From Polaribacter pectinis (GTDB taxonomy: Bacteria > Bacteroidota > Bacteroidia > Flavobacteriales > Flavobacteriaceae): a DNA stretch of 64,000 bases. The stretch covers positions 3,069,501 to 3,133,500 of the forward strand of contig NZ_CP060695.1 in NCBI RefSeq assembly GCF_014352875.1, given 5' to 3'. Positions 9,331 through 18,800 of the stretch are shown here, in pieces; the first letter of the stretch is position 1; every line of letters starts with the position of its first letter. A model generated the notes under the pieces. It had not been told where the DNA came from, searched no databases, and was given only the letters and a program-made list of their open reading frames with translations. The position numbers and the translations under genes were made by a program.

Positions 9331-9460
9331 GCTAACGTTTATGTATATGAAATGTTGCGTGTTTGTGTGCGAGGATTTTCCGAAGGAAAATCAGAAGCTA
9401 GCAAACGAGCAACTAACTTTGGTTTGGCTAAAACTAGCAATTTTTTTATACGGTGTTGGC
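9331..9460 (-). repeat. Long nested palindrome resembling an integron attC or cassette boundary
   Basis: About 130 bases fold into a nested hairpin. The outermost short arms are GCTAAC (9331-9336) and GTTGGC (9455-9460). An inner stem pairs GTTGC and GTTTG (9354-9365 region) with CAAACGAGCAAC (9402-9413). The central hairpin is GATTTTCC-GAA-GGAAAATC (9374-9392). On the minus strand it begins one base after the stop codon of the GNAT gene, the place an attC site occupies in a gene cassette. I recall very similar intergenic elements in other marine flavobacteria. No integrase is in the window, so recombination activity is inference. Confidence 0.6.
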
Positions 9461-9461
9461 A

Positions 9462-9917
9462 TTAGTTTTTTATTCCGCTATAAACATTTGGATTATGCTT
9501 TTCCATATAAAATTCAGGTTTAGGTAATTCCGTAAATCCGAATTTTTTATAAAGCCATTCAGCTGTATCAGTCAATAAAATCCAACGTCTCAATCCCTGA
9601 AGATTTGGGTGTTCCATTATTTCATTTATCAGCCATTTACTTAATCTTTTTCCTCTATATTCCTTTAGAATATAAATATCTCCCAAATATGCAATAGTTG
9701 AATAGTCTGAAATTATTCTAGCAAAACCAATTTGTTTGTTTTCGTAATAAACACCAAAATTCAAAGAGTTTTCAATTGATGTTTTCAAAGTATTAATTGG
9801 AATTCCTTTAGCCCAATCAGTTTCGTTTGCAAGGAATTTGTGAATGCTCAAAACATCTAATTTATTCTTGTCAGTTGAAATGGTATAATCATTCCTATGT
9901 GTTTCTCTAATTTCCAA
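9462..9917 (-). CDS. GNAT-family N-acetyltransferase
   Basis: The protein is an acetyl-CoA-dependent acetyltransferase of unknown substrate. The GNAT core is visible: GVYYENKQIGFARIISDYST, then the acetyl-CoA loop region YILKEYRGKRLSKWLI (the R/QxxGxG/A motif as EYRGKRLS), and the closing WLYKKFGFTEL. I chose a TTG start at 9917 giving 151 residues (MEIRETHRNDYT), because family members begin there; a longer ATG frame to 10016 adds about 33 residues that look like translated flanking DNA. The stop at 9462-9464 abuts the attC-like repeat. The arrangement suggests a gene acquired as a cassette. Confidence 0.8.
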   Translation of the reverse strand: MEIRETHRNDYTISTDKNKLDVLSIHKFLANETDWAKGIPINTLKTSIENSLNFGVYYENKQIGFARIISDYSTIAYLGDIYILKEYRGKRLSKWLINEIMEHPNLQGLRRWILLTDTAEWLYKKFGFTELPKPEFYMEKHNPNVYSGIKN

Positions 9918-10049
9918 TTCAGTTTTCTTAATTAATGCCAATGACTGATATGACGTTGTTTTTAATAACTTATATGAATCGTTAGCGATGTTAGTTTTTT
10001 TTGAGTTTAGAAACAAACTAGATTAAAATAGCAAAATCTATTAATTAAA

Positions 10050-10427
10050 TCAATTAGCATTTGGCGCAAACAACAAATCTGTAGGTGTATCTACATCATA
10101 CAAATATTGATATCCTTTAGATTCTTTCTTGCAAAAAGGTTCTAAAAGACGAAGCATTTCCATATAACTTTCCATTGTTAAAATGCAGAAATATGTTTCG
10201 TTGTCTTTGGTTAGAATTCCTTCATCCGATTTGAATAAACCAAAAATTAAATTACAATCTTCTGTGTCGATAAAATCAATTTGAGATAAATCTAATTTCT
10301 GCCTATTTTCTATAACTGTATCTTTCAATAAATCTCTGAATTGAATTGCTTCAGCTTTATCAAAATCAAATAAACGAACAATATTTTCTTGAAGACCATT
10401 GTAATTGTCTATATAATCTAATTTCAT
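10050..10427 (-). CDS. Hypothetical 125-residue protein downstream of polA
   Basis: I do not recognise this protein. It has no signal peptide or membrane segment and is acidic with mixed alpha/beta character (FDFDKAEAIQFRDLL, IDFIDTEDCNLIF, YFCILTMESYMEMLRLL). Its start lies two bases after the polA stop codon, so it is probably co-transcribed with polA. The tight spacing makes it a real gene. Confidence 0.65.
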   Translation of the reverse strand: MKLDYIDNYNGLQENIVRLFDFDKAEAIQFRDLLKDTVIENRQKLDLSQIDFIDTEDCNLIFGLFKSDEGILTKDNETYFCILTMESYMEMLRLLEPFCKKESKGYQYLYDVDTPTDLLFAPNAN

Positions 10428-10429
10428 AT

Positions 10430-13270
10430 TTAATGCGCTTCTAACCAGTTTAAACCAATATCCATCTCTACATCTAAAGGAACTTCCATTTTAAATGCAT
10501 TTTCCATTTCGTGTTTTATAATTGGTTTGATTGTTTCTAACTCGTCTTTATGAGCATCAAAAACCAATTCATCATGTACTTGCAATAACATTTTCGATTT
10601 GAAATTTTCTTCCTCAAAACGTTTGTGAATATTTATCATTGCTAACTTAATAATATCTGCTGCAGAACCTTGTATGGGCGCATTTACAGCATTTCTTTCT
10701 GCGCCACTTCTCACCATTGCATTTTGCGAATTAATATCTTTTAAATATCTACGTCTGTTTAAAACCGTTTCTACAAAGCCATGTTCTCTTGCAAAATCTA
10801 CTTGTGCAGACATGTATGCTTTTAATTTTGGGTAGGTTTCGTAATAAGTATCAATTAATTCTTTTGCTTCTCCTCTTGATAAGTCTGTTTGATTGCTCAA
10901 ACCAAAAGCAGAAACTCCATAAATAATTCCAAAATTTACTGTTTTTGCGTTGCTTCGTTGCTCACGAGTTACTTCATCAATAGGAACATTAAAAACTTTT
11001 GCAGCGGTTGAAGCATGAATATCTTCGCCATTTTTAAACGCATTTATCATGGTTTCTTCTTGACTTAAAGCTGCAATAATTCGCAATTCAATTTGAGAAT
11101 AATCGGCTGCCAATAATACATAATTCTCATCTCTTGGAATAAATGCTTTACGAACTTCTCTTCCTCTTTCTGTACGAATTGGAATATTCTGTAAATTCGG
11201 GTTGTTAGAACTCAACCTACCAGTTGCAGCAACTGCTTGCATATATTGTGTGTGAATTCTTCCCGTTTTTGGGTTAATTTCATTAGGCAAAGCATCTACA
11301 TACGTACTTTGTAATTTTTTATATTGGCGATATTCTTGAATATCTCTGATAATTTTGTGGTCTTTTGCCAAGTAAGATAGAATATCTTCGCCTGTTTTAT
11401 ATTGTCCTGTTTTTGTCTTTTTTGGTTTGTCTACCAACTTCATGTTTTCGAACAACACAATTCCTAATTGTTTTGGAGAAGCAATGTTAAATTCTTCTCC
11501 AGCTTGTTCGTAAATATTTTTTTCAAGTCTGTTGATATCATCCGTTAACGCAACTGATAATTCCTTTAAGAAATTTACATTTACGTTAATTCCTTCAATT
11601 TCCATGGCTGTTAAAACGGACACCAAAGGCAATTCAATATCATTAAATAATTTGGTAACATTTCCGCTTTCTAATTCGCCAGTAAACAATTGTTTTAGTT
11701 GAAAAGTTATGTCTGCATCTTCCACAGCATATTCTGTTTGGTCTGCAATTGGTACAACTCTCATGGAAAGCTGATTTTTTCCTTTTTTACCAATCAATTC
11801 TGTAATAGAAACTGGCTGATAATTTAAATACGTTTCTGCCAAAACATCCATATTATGTCGCATATCTGGATTGATCAAATAATGCGCAATCATTGTGTCG
11901 AATAATTTCCCTTTTACAGGCATTTTATAATTCGATAATACTTTAATATCATATTTTAAATTGTGCCCAATTTTCTCGATTTCACTTTCGAAAAATGGTC
12001 TAAATTCTTCTAAAATTGCCTTTGTTTCTTCTTGGTCTTCAGGAAATGAAACATAATATCCTTTTCCGATTTCATAAGAAAAAGCAATTCCTATTAATTC
12101 CACTTCTAAGGCTTTTAAACCTGTAGTTTCAGTATCGAAACAAACAGAAGTTTGTTGCATTAATTTTTGAAGTAATAATTTTCTGGAGAAAGGAGAATCT
12201 ATATGTTGATAAAAATGATTTGTGTTTTCAATGGTTTTAAATCCAGATGCAACATCTGCTTCAGAAACACTTCCAGTTCCAGGAGCAGCAAATAAATCGA
12301 ACTGACCTTCAGTATTTGAAGCTGTTTTTTTAGCAACCGCTTTTGGTTTTTCTTCAGTCTTATTATCAGAAGTATTTGTGGTTGTTTCAGTCGAAAAAGT
12401 TCGTAAGAAATTCGTTAATAAATTTCTAAATTCTAATTCGTTAAAAATTTCAGTTACTTTTTCTACATCTGGTTGGTCTAACTCAAAATCTTCTGCGTTA
12501 AAAGTTACAGGAACATCTAACATAATAGTTGCCAATTTCTTGGAAAGTAAACCTAACTCGCCATTAGCTTCTATTTTCTCTTTCATTTTTCCCTTTAGCT
12601 CATGTGTGTTTGCCAATAAGTTTTCCATAGAACCATAAGCAGCCAAAAACTTCTTTGCAGTTTTTTCTCCAACTCCTGGCAAACCAGGAATATTATCGGA
12701 AGAATCTCCCATCATTCCTAAAAAATCGATGACTTGTAAAGGATCTGTAATTTCGAATTTTGCCAACACTTCAGGAACTCCCCAAATATCATAACCACCA
12801 CCAAAACGTGGTTTGTACATAAAAATATTTTCGGAAACTAATTGTGCAAAATCTTTATCTGGAGTTACCATAAAAGTTTTGTAACCCTCTTTTTCTGCTT
12901 GTTTAGAAAGTGTTCCAATAACATCATCTGCCTCAAAACCTTCTTTTACCATAATAGGAATGTGCATGGCTTTAAGAATTTCCATAATATATGGAACCGC
13001 TAATTTTATGGCTTCTGGAGTTGCATCTCTATTGGCTTTATAAGCTTCAAACATTTCTACTCTATCTGCACTGCCACCTTTATCGAAACAAACGGCTAAT
13101 TTATCTGGTCTTTCTCTTTTAATTACATCTAAAAGTGAATTCATAAAACCCATAATTGCAGAGGTGTCTAAACCTTTAGAATTAATTCTTGGGTTTTTTA
13201 TAAAGGCATAATATCCTCGGAAAATTAATGCGTACGCATCAACTAAAAAGACTCTTTTTTGATCTTGCAT
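10430..13270 (-). CDS. polA: DNA polymerase I
   Basis: This repair and Okazaki-fragment polymerase has all three domains over 946 residues. The 5'-3' exonuclease domain (about 1-290) includes LVDAYALIFRGYYAF, GFEADDVIGTL and PDKDFAQLV. The proofreading domain keeps its catalytic residues: FDTETTG (Exo I), HNLKYD (Exo II) and YAVEDAD (Exo III). In the polymerase domain motif A is DYSQIELR, motif B is RSNAKTVNFGIIYG and motif C is QVHDELVFD. I set the start at 13270 (MQDQKRVFLVDAY); the frame stays open to 13384 but those 38 residues have no family counterpart and include the palindrome at 13332-13348. Confidence 0.97.
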   Translation of the reverse strand: MQDQKRVFLVDAYALIFRGYYAFIKNPRINSKGLDTSAIMGFMNSLLDVIKRERPDKLAVCFDKGGSADRVEMFEAYKANRDATPEAIKLAVPYIMEILKAMHIPIMVKEGFEADDVIGTLSKQAEKEGYKTFMVTPDKDFAQLVSENIFMYKPRFGGGYDIWGVPEVLAKFEITDPLQVIDFLGMMGDSSDNIPGLPGVGEKTAKKFLAAYGSMENLLANTHELKGKMKEKIEANGELGLLSKKLATIMLDVPVTFNAEDFELDQPDVEKVTEIFNELEFRNLLTNFLRTFSTETTTNTSDNKTEEKPKAVAKKTASNTEGQFDLFAAPGTGSVSEADVASGFKTIENTNHFYQHIDSPFSRKLLLQKLMQQTSVCFDTETTGLKALEVELIGIAFSYEIGKGYYVSFPEDQEETKAILEEFRPFFESEIEKIGHNLKYDIKVLSNYKMPVKGKLFDTMIAHYLINPDMRHNMDVLAETYLNYQPVSITELIGKKGKNQLSMRVVPIADQTEYAVEDADITFQLKQLFTGELESGNVTKLFNDIELPLVSVLTAMEIEGINVNVNFLKELSVALTDDINRLEKNIYEQAGEEFNIASPKQLGIVLFENMKLVDKPKKTKTGQYKTGEDILSYLAKDHKIIRDIQEYRQYKKLQSTYVDALPNEINPKTGRIHTQYMQAVAATGRLSSNNPNLQNIPIRTERGREVRKAFIPRDENYVLLAADYSQIELRIIAALSQEETMINAFKNGEDIHASTAAKVFNVPIDEVTREQRSNAKTVNFGIIYGVSAFGLSNQTDLSRGEAKELIDTYYETYPKLKAYMSAQVDFAREHGFVETVLNRRRYLKDINSQNAMVRSGAERNAVNAPIQGSAADIIKLAMINIHKRFEEENFKSKMLLQVHDELVFDAHKDELETIKPIIKHEMENAFKMEVPLDVEMDIGLNWLEAH

Positions 13271-13331
13271 AGAGTTGTTTTTACTATTAAAAATAAAATA
13301 TAAGATAGAAATGAGTGATTTAATAATTGTC

Positions 13332-13348
13332 ACTGCAGACTCTGCAGT
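13332..13348. promoter_or_regulatory. Perfect 17-bp palindrome between divergent genes
   Basis: ACTGCAGA-C-TCTGCAGT is a perfect 8-bp inverted repeat with a one-base centre. It lies 62 bases upstream of polA and 82 bases upstream of the phosphoesterase at 13431, the position of a shared operator. No regulator can be assigned. Confidence 0.4.
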
Positions 13349-13430
13349 AAAGCTACGAAACTTTAACATCCTATTAAAATTCAATCGGTGTTTTAAGCAG
13401 TATCTTTGATAAATTTTTTAAATTTATTTT

Positions 13431-14654
13431 ATGCCACGTTGGTTAATTCCTCTTATCATTTTATTAGTTTTAATTATTGTTGTAGAAGTTTATACTTTTC
13501 AAGCATTTAAAACCATATCTAAAAGTAAATTAGTTCGTTTTTCTTTTTTAACAATAAGTGTAGCAACTTATGTCTATTTCTTCTTAACCGTTTTAACTTA
13601 CGATAGAAGCAAAGGACAAACACCCGAGTTTCAAATGGCAATGGGAATTTTACTAACAGTATCAATTCCTAAACTAGTTATTATTTTTATGCTTTTTGGC
13701 GAAGATATTTATAGGTGGATTGTAAAAGCGATTTCAGCAATTTCCAATGGAGAAACGCAACCTTTACCAACTAGAAGAAAATTTATTTCTCAAATTGCTT
13801 TAGGTTTGGCTGCAATACCTTTTGCCGGTTTTATTTACGGAATTATTCAAGGAAAATACAATTACAAAGTTTTAAAATACACGTTAACTTTTAAAGATTT
13901 ACCAGAAGCTTTCGATGGTTTTACCATCACTCAAATTTCTGATATCCATTCAGGAAGTTTTACCAATAAGGAAAAAATAAAATACGGAGTCGATTTAATT
14001 AACGAGCAAAAGTCTGATATTATGTTATTTACAGGAGATATAGTAAATAATAAAGCAGATGAAATGGACAATTGGATCGATGTTTTCGATAAATTAGAAG
14101 CAAAAGGAGGAAAGTTTTCTATTCTTGGAAACCATGATTATGGCGATTATATGGATTGGAAAAATCCGCAAGATAAGGTAGACAATTTTCAGCAAGTAAA
14201 AGATATTCATAAAAAAATTGGTTTTGATTTATTGTTGGACGAACATAGATATTTAGAAAAAGACGGACAAAAAATTGCACTTCTTGGCGTAGAAAATTGG
14301 GGAAAAGGATTCAACCAAGCAGGAGATTTGCAGCGAGCATCAGCAAACGTAAAACAAGAAGATTTTAAAATTTTAATGTCTCACGACCCAAGTCATTGGG
14401 AGTATAAAGTTAAACAAGACCCTTTTAACTATCAATTAACTTTAAGCGGCCATACACATGGTTTGCAAATGGGAATCGAAATTCCTGGTTGGTTAAAATG
14501 GAGTCCATCTAAATATGTGTATAAACAATGGGCAGGTTTGTACGAAGAAGCTGGTAGATATGTAAATGTAAACAGAGGTTTTGGCTACCATGCATTTCCA
14601 GGACGTGTTGGAATTTGGCCAGAAATTACAGTTATAGAATTGAAAAAAGGCTGA
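13431..14654 (+). CDS. Membrane-anchored calcineurin-like metallophosphoesterase
   Basis: The 407-residue protein has three hydrophobic segments in its first 100 residues (about 4-24, 37-57, 74-92) and a fourth around 122-140. The fourth follows TRRKFISQIALGLAA, which resembles a twin-arginine signal. The catalytic domain (about 160-405) has the metal-binding motifs QISDIHSGSF, FTGDIVNN, LGNHDYGDY and LSGHTHGLQ. The family (YaeI-like) cleaves phosphoesters such as the pyrophosphate of lipid precursors; the catalytic domain should face the periplasm. It is divergent from polA. Substrate is not determined. Confidence 0.85.
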   Translation: MPRWLIPLIILLVLIIVVEVYTFQAFKTISKSKLVRFSFLTISVATYVYFFLTVLTYDRSKGQTPEFQMAMGILLTVSIPKLVIIFMLFGEDIYRWIVKAISAISNGETQPLPTRRKFISQIALGLAAIPFAGFIYGIIQGKYNYKVLKYTLTFKDLPEAFDGFTITQISDIHSGSFTNKEKIKYGVDLINEQKSDIMLFTGDIVNNKADEMDNWIDVFDKLEAKGGKFSILGNHDYGDYMDWKNPQDKVDNFQQVKDIHKKIGFDLLLDEHRYLEKDGQKIALLGVENWGKGFNQAGDLQRASANVKQEDFKILMSHDPSHWEYKVKQDPFNYQLTLSGHTHGLQMGIEIPGWLKWSPSKYVYKQWAGLYEEAGRYVNVNRGFGYHAFPGRVGIWPEITVIELKKG

Positions 14655-14682
14655 TAATCAGTCAATTCAAAAATAGATTTGT

Positions 14683-14690
14683 TATATTTG
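14683..14690 (+). promoter_or_regulatory. Putative -7 box of the thioredoxin-fold gene
   Basis: TATATTTG matches TAnnTTTG 53 bases before the ATG at 14744. No clear -33 box is present at the normal spacing. Confidence 0.4.
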
Positions 14691-14743
14691 TTAATTAAGT
14701 ATTGAATAATTTATACGTTTTTCCCCCTTAAAAACTTTATATT

Positions 14744-15037
14744 ATGACAAAATTTGGCGAATTAATTAGTGTTGATAAACCTGTTCTAATCGATTTTTAC
14801 ACAGATTGGGACGAAGTAGAAAACAACGTACATACTTTAAGAGATGTTGCAGCAGCTTTAGGTGATAAAGCCAAAGTAATTAAGATCGATATTAAAAAGA
14901 ACGAAACCTTGGCAGACGCTTTGCGCGTAAAAGGAAACCCAACTTTTATGATTTACAAAAATGGCGAAATGAAATGGCGCCAAACAGGTTTTCAAGACGC
15001 AAAAACCTTAATAGGTTTGGTTAAAGAATATTTTTAA
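14744..15037 (+). CDS. Thioredoxin-fold protein without active-site cysteines
   Basis: The 97-residue protein keeps the thioredoxin fold signature: VLIDFYTDW at the first strand and turn, KVIKIDIKKNETLADALRV, the cis-proline segment KGNPTFMIYKNGE, and a final helix. The place of the WCxxC motif is taken by DWDEVENN, and no cysteine occurs anywhere in the protein. It therefore cannot act as a disulfide oxidoreductase and may work as a binding or chaperone-like module. It has its own -7-like box and is followed by the dispersed repeat at 15041. Confidence 0.85.
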   Translation: MTKFGELISVDKPVLIDFYTDWDEVENNVHTLRDVAAALGDKAKVIKIDIKKNETLADALRVKGNPTFMIYKNGEMKWRQTGFQDAKTLIGLVKEYF

Positions 15038-15040
15038 TTT

Positions 15041-15197
15041 TTTCTGTAGCTATTTCCTGCTTTCCACTATATCTTTTTATTTGTCATTATGAATAAAATT
15101 TTTTGTTTTATGTGGCAATCTTATAATTTATAAACAAATTACTTCTATTTAAGTAATAAAAAGGATGTCGTTTCAATCAGGGCTAAACTTGTTTGCT
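15041..15197. repeat. Dispersed intergenic repeat, copy 1
   Basis: The left end (15044-15075, TGTAGCTATTTCCTGCTTTC and onwards to TATATC) and the right end (15158-15197, AAAGGATG then TTTCAATCAGGGCTAAACTT) recur almost identically at 37207-37298. The outer parts carry TAGCTA and GGGCTA as short inverted ends. The middle differs in length and sequence between the copies. It contains no ORF. Confidence 0.8.
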
Positions 15198-15200
15198 AGT

Positions 15201-15845
15201 TTATTTTATTGCCTTAAACTCGAATCCTTTTTTAGAAAATTCTTCTAAAACTTTGGGCAATACAAAACGCAATTTCTCAGAAGCTTTTACACTATCGTGA
15301 AAAACAATAACACTTCCATTTTTAGTATTTCTTAAAACATTTTGTAAACATTTTTCTTCAGAAATAGAAGTATCAAAATCTGCAGATAAAACGTTCCACA
15401 TTATAATTTTATAGCCTTTTTTTAGGATTTCTTTAGCTTGTTTCTTCTTAATTTTTCCATAGGGAGGTCTAAAAAGTTGTTGTTTAATTGTTGAATTGTT
15501 GAAGTGTGTAATTGTTTTTTCACACTTCAAAAAATTATCTATATAAATGTTGGTTTTAGTTTTCCAACCATTCAAATGATTTTGCGTATGATTTCCAACA
15601 GCATGGTCATCAGCAATAATTTTATTAAAAATTTCTGGATGATTTTTTATGTTTTTTCCAATGCAAAAAAAGGTTGCTTTTGCATTGTATTTCTTTAATT
15701 CTGCTAAAACAAATTCGGTAATTTCTGGAGTTGGTCCGTCATCAAAAGTTAAAAATAGTTCTTTTTTATCCAAAGAAAAACGCCAAACATAATCAGAGAA
15801 AATTCTCATCATAAAATCTGGCGTCCTGGGGAAATATGTTTTCAA
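15201..15845 (-). CDS. Polysaccharide deacetylase (NodB domain)
   Basis: This is a carbohydrate esterase 4-type deacetylase of 214 residues that would remove N- or O-acetyl groups from a glycan. All canonical motifs are visible: TFDDGPTP (catalytic Asp and metal Asp), GNHTQNH (metal His pair), RPPYGK, MWNVLSADFD and IVFHDS. It lacks a signal peptide or membrane anchor, so export is unclear. The start codon lies one base from the stop codon of the upstream DUF2723 gene, which makes the two an operon and suggests a joint role in cell-surface glycan handling. Confidence 0.88.
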   Translation of the reverse strand: MKTYFPRTPDFMMRIFSDYVWRFSLDKKELFLTFDDGPTPEITEFVLAELKKYNAKATFFCIGKNIKNHPEIFNKIIADDHAVGNHTQNHLNGWKTKTNIYIDNFLKCEKTITHFNNSTIKQQLFRPPYGKIKKKQAKEILKKGYKIIMWNVLSADFDTSISEEKCLQNVLRNTKNGSVIVFHDSVKASEKLRFVLPKVLEEFSKKGFEFKAIK

Positions 15846-15846
15846 T

Positions 15847-18800
15847 TTAATCTTTTATTAAATCTAATTCTGCTGGTTCTTCATCTGGAATTAAACTACT
15901 AAATAATTTTACGTTTTCTATAAATTCGTTTTGTAATTTTTCCATGTATTCTCTATCTCCATCAAATTCTTCTATTTGACCTAGAATATTTCTATACATG
16001 TACAAATGTGTATCTATATCATCGAAAACTAAATCTAAATCTTTATGAGTACTATAATGCTTAAGCTTTTGTTGAAAAATTGTAATTAGTGTTTTTGCTG
16101 TTTTTCTAGCAGTTTCTTTGTCACCAATTCTATAATACATCTCTGGATACCCAAGAGAAATACTGTAATGGCCAAAATCTTCAATAGGCATTTTATAGAG
16201 AGATAAATCTAATACTTCTTTTGCTGTGGCAGTATCTTTTTGTTTTAAGAAAGTTTCTGATAAACGCATTAAATTATTACGTAAAGAAATGGCATTTCTT
16301 CTAGTTTGTTCATCAATATAAATTTTACCACTATTAATGTTTTTCCAATCTAACTTTTTAATATTGGCGTACATTTTTTCTGGGTCAATTCTTCCCATAT
16401 CAAACAAACTTACTTCTCTAACCAATTCTCCTTTTTCGTTGTAAATTTTTGTAGGAGTTCTAATAGGAACTAATTTGTAAGACATTCCATCTAATTGCAT
16501 ATAATCTTTTAACCAGATATATTCTTCGTCTGCATTTGCGCCACCAGTAAAATAAATTGGACGTTTCCAATCGAAGTTTGCTAAAATATCTAGCATTAAA
16601 ATTCTATTTTTTGTTAGACCTTGTCTGTCTACTGTAATGTCTATATAATCTACAATCTTGTCTGCATCTTTTTGTGCAACAATTCCAGATTTTAAAGCAT
16701 TTTCTTTATTTACTGGAATTCGAATTCTATTTGTAGGGTATGTTTTCTCTTTTACATCATTTTCTTCATCTATATAATATGTAACAGGATTATCACTTGC
16801 AATCCACCTCATAAAGTCTTTAATAGCTATTACAGAGTCTTTAAATTGTGGATGTGGAACGTGATATGCAACATCTAAAGTTCCGTATTTATATTGGTCA
16901 TGTGTTAATTGCGATGGAATTGGAGCTGCTTTATAACTTGCTCTTTTCATCTGGTCTATATACCAATCTGTGGCAAAAAGACTTGTGTTTACCAATTTTA
17001 AATCGGTTCTAATTCCTTCTACTTCTTGCATGTACCAAAGTGGAAAAGTATCATTATCTCCAATAGTGAATAGAATCGCATTTGGGTCGCAAGATTCTAA
17101 ATATGCTTGTGCGTTTAGTAAAGTTGTATGTCTGCCACCTCTATCATGATCATCCCAATTTTCTGTTGCCATTAATGTTGGTACTGCTAATAAAGAAACT
17201 AAAGAAACAGTAATTGCAATGGTTTTCTTATTTGCAAAATTCTTTAAATATTCATAAAGTGCGAGTACACCAAAGCCAATCCAAATGGCAAAAATGTAGA
17301 AACTACCAACAACGGCATAATCTCTTTCTCTAGGTTCAAAAGGTTTTGGATTTGTATAAAATATAATTGCTAAACCTGTAAATGCAAAGAAGAGTAAAAG
17401 TGTAAAGAAGTTTTCTTTATCCCATTTAATTTGATAAAACAAACCAATTAAACCTAAAATTAAAGGTAAAAAGTAATATTTGTTTCTTCCTTTATTATTT
17501 AAAACAACATCTGGTAAGGCTTTTTGCGAACCTAATCTTGCTTCATCAATAAATGTTATTCCGCTAATCCAGTTTCCGTTTTCGATATCTAAATTTCCTT
17601 GAATATCATTTTGTTTTCCAACAAAATTCCACATAAAATAACGTCCGTACATGTATCCAAACTGAAAGCTTGTCATAAACTTTAAGTTTTCTCCAAAAGT
17701 TGGTCTTCTTTTGCTATTTGGAGAAATACCAGCAATGGCTTTGTACATTTTTTCTTTAGATGGATCTACCATTCTTGGTATAAAACCTTTGTGTTTATCA
17801 GAATAATTAGGTAATACGTTTTTGTATTTATTTACAATTTCATATTTACCATTTAACTTTTCATACTTTGGTTTGTCATCTCTAAATGGCGTGTTTCTAT
17901 CTTGTTCTCTTTCGTAAGAATTAGAGTAATACGTATCGTAAAAAACATTGGCGTCACCATATTGTTCACGTTCGTAATAAGCTAATAATTCTCTTGCACT
18001 AGAAGGGTTGTTTTCGTTTACAGTAGTATTTGCATTTGCTCTTATTGGTAACATCATCCAAGAAGAAAAACCAATCATAATAAATAAAACTGATAGAATT
18101 AAGGTGTTTGCAGTTACTTTCTTATGTTTTCTAGTGTAATTTAATCCAAAGTAAAACAATGCAATTAAAATAATTGCAGCAATTATAGAACCAGAATTAT
18201 AAGGCAGTCCAATAGTATTGATAAAAAATAATTCGGATGCACTAAAGAATTTTAATGTAAATGGAAATAAAAATTTAAAGACAAACATTAAAACGATAAC
18301 AGATACTACTGTTGCAATTGCAGTTGTTTTTAAAGTGATATTTTTATAAGTTTTAAAGAAATATAACATTACAATTGAAGGGATTACCAACAATGATAAG
18401 ATGTGTACTCCAAATGATAAACCAACTACAAAACTTATTAAAACTAACCATTTATTTCCTCTAGCTGTATGAATTTCTGCTTCCCATTTAAGGCCTAGCC
18501 AAAATAATAAAGCCATTAAAAATGATGACATTGCATACACTTCTCCTTCTACAGCACTAAACCAGAAACTATCCGAAAACGTATACGCTAAAGAACCTAC
18601 CAAACTACTTCCAAGAATAGCAATATATTTTCCTTCTGCTAATTTACCAGTTTTTAGCGCTAATTTTTTCGCCAAATTGGTAATTGTCCAAAACATAAAC
18701 AAAATTGTAAACGCACTAGCCAAAGCAGACATAAAGTTCACCATTTTTGCAACTTGACTTAAATCGCCAGTAAACATTGCAAAAAATGCACCCAACATTT

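Noticed and set aside
9329..9523. 64-codon plus-strand ORF in the attC-like region
   Set aside because: It lies almost wholly within the folded repeat and runs into the 3' end of the GNAT gene on the other strand; the translation has no protein-like features.
9918..10016. N-terminal extension of the GNAT protein
   Set aside because: The residues before LEIRETH do not resemble family members and overlap possible cassette-boundary sequence.
13271..13384. N-terminal extension of polA (38 residues)
   Set aside because: It has no counterpart in DNA polymerase I and contains the promoter-like palindrome; MQDQKRVF at 13270 is the normal start.
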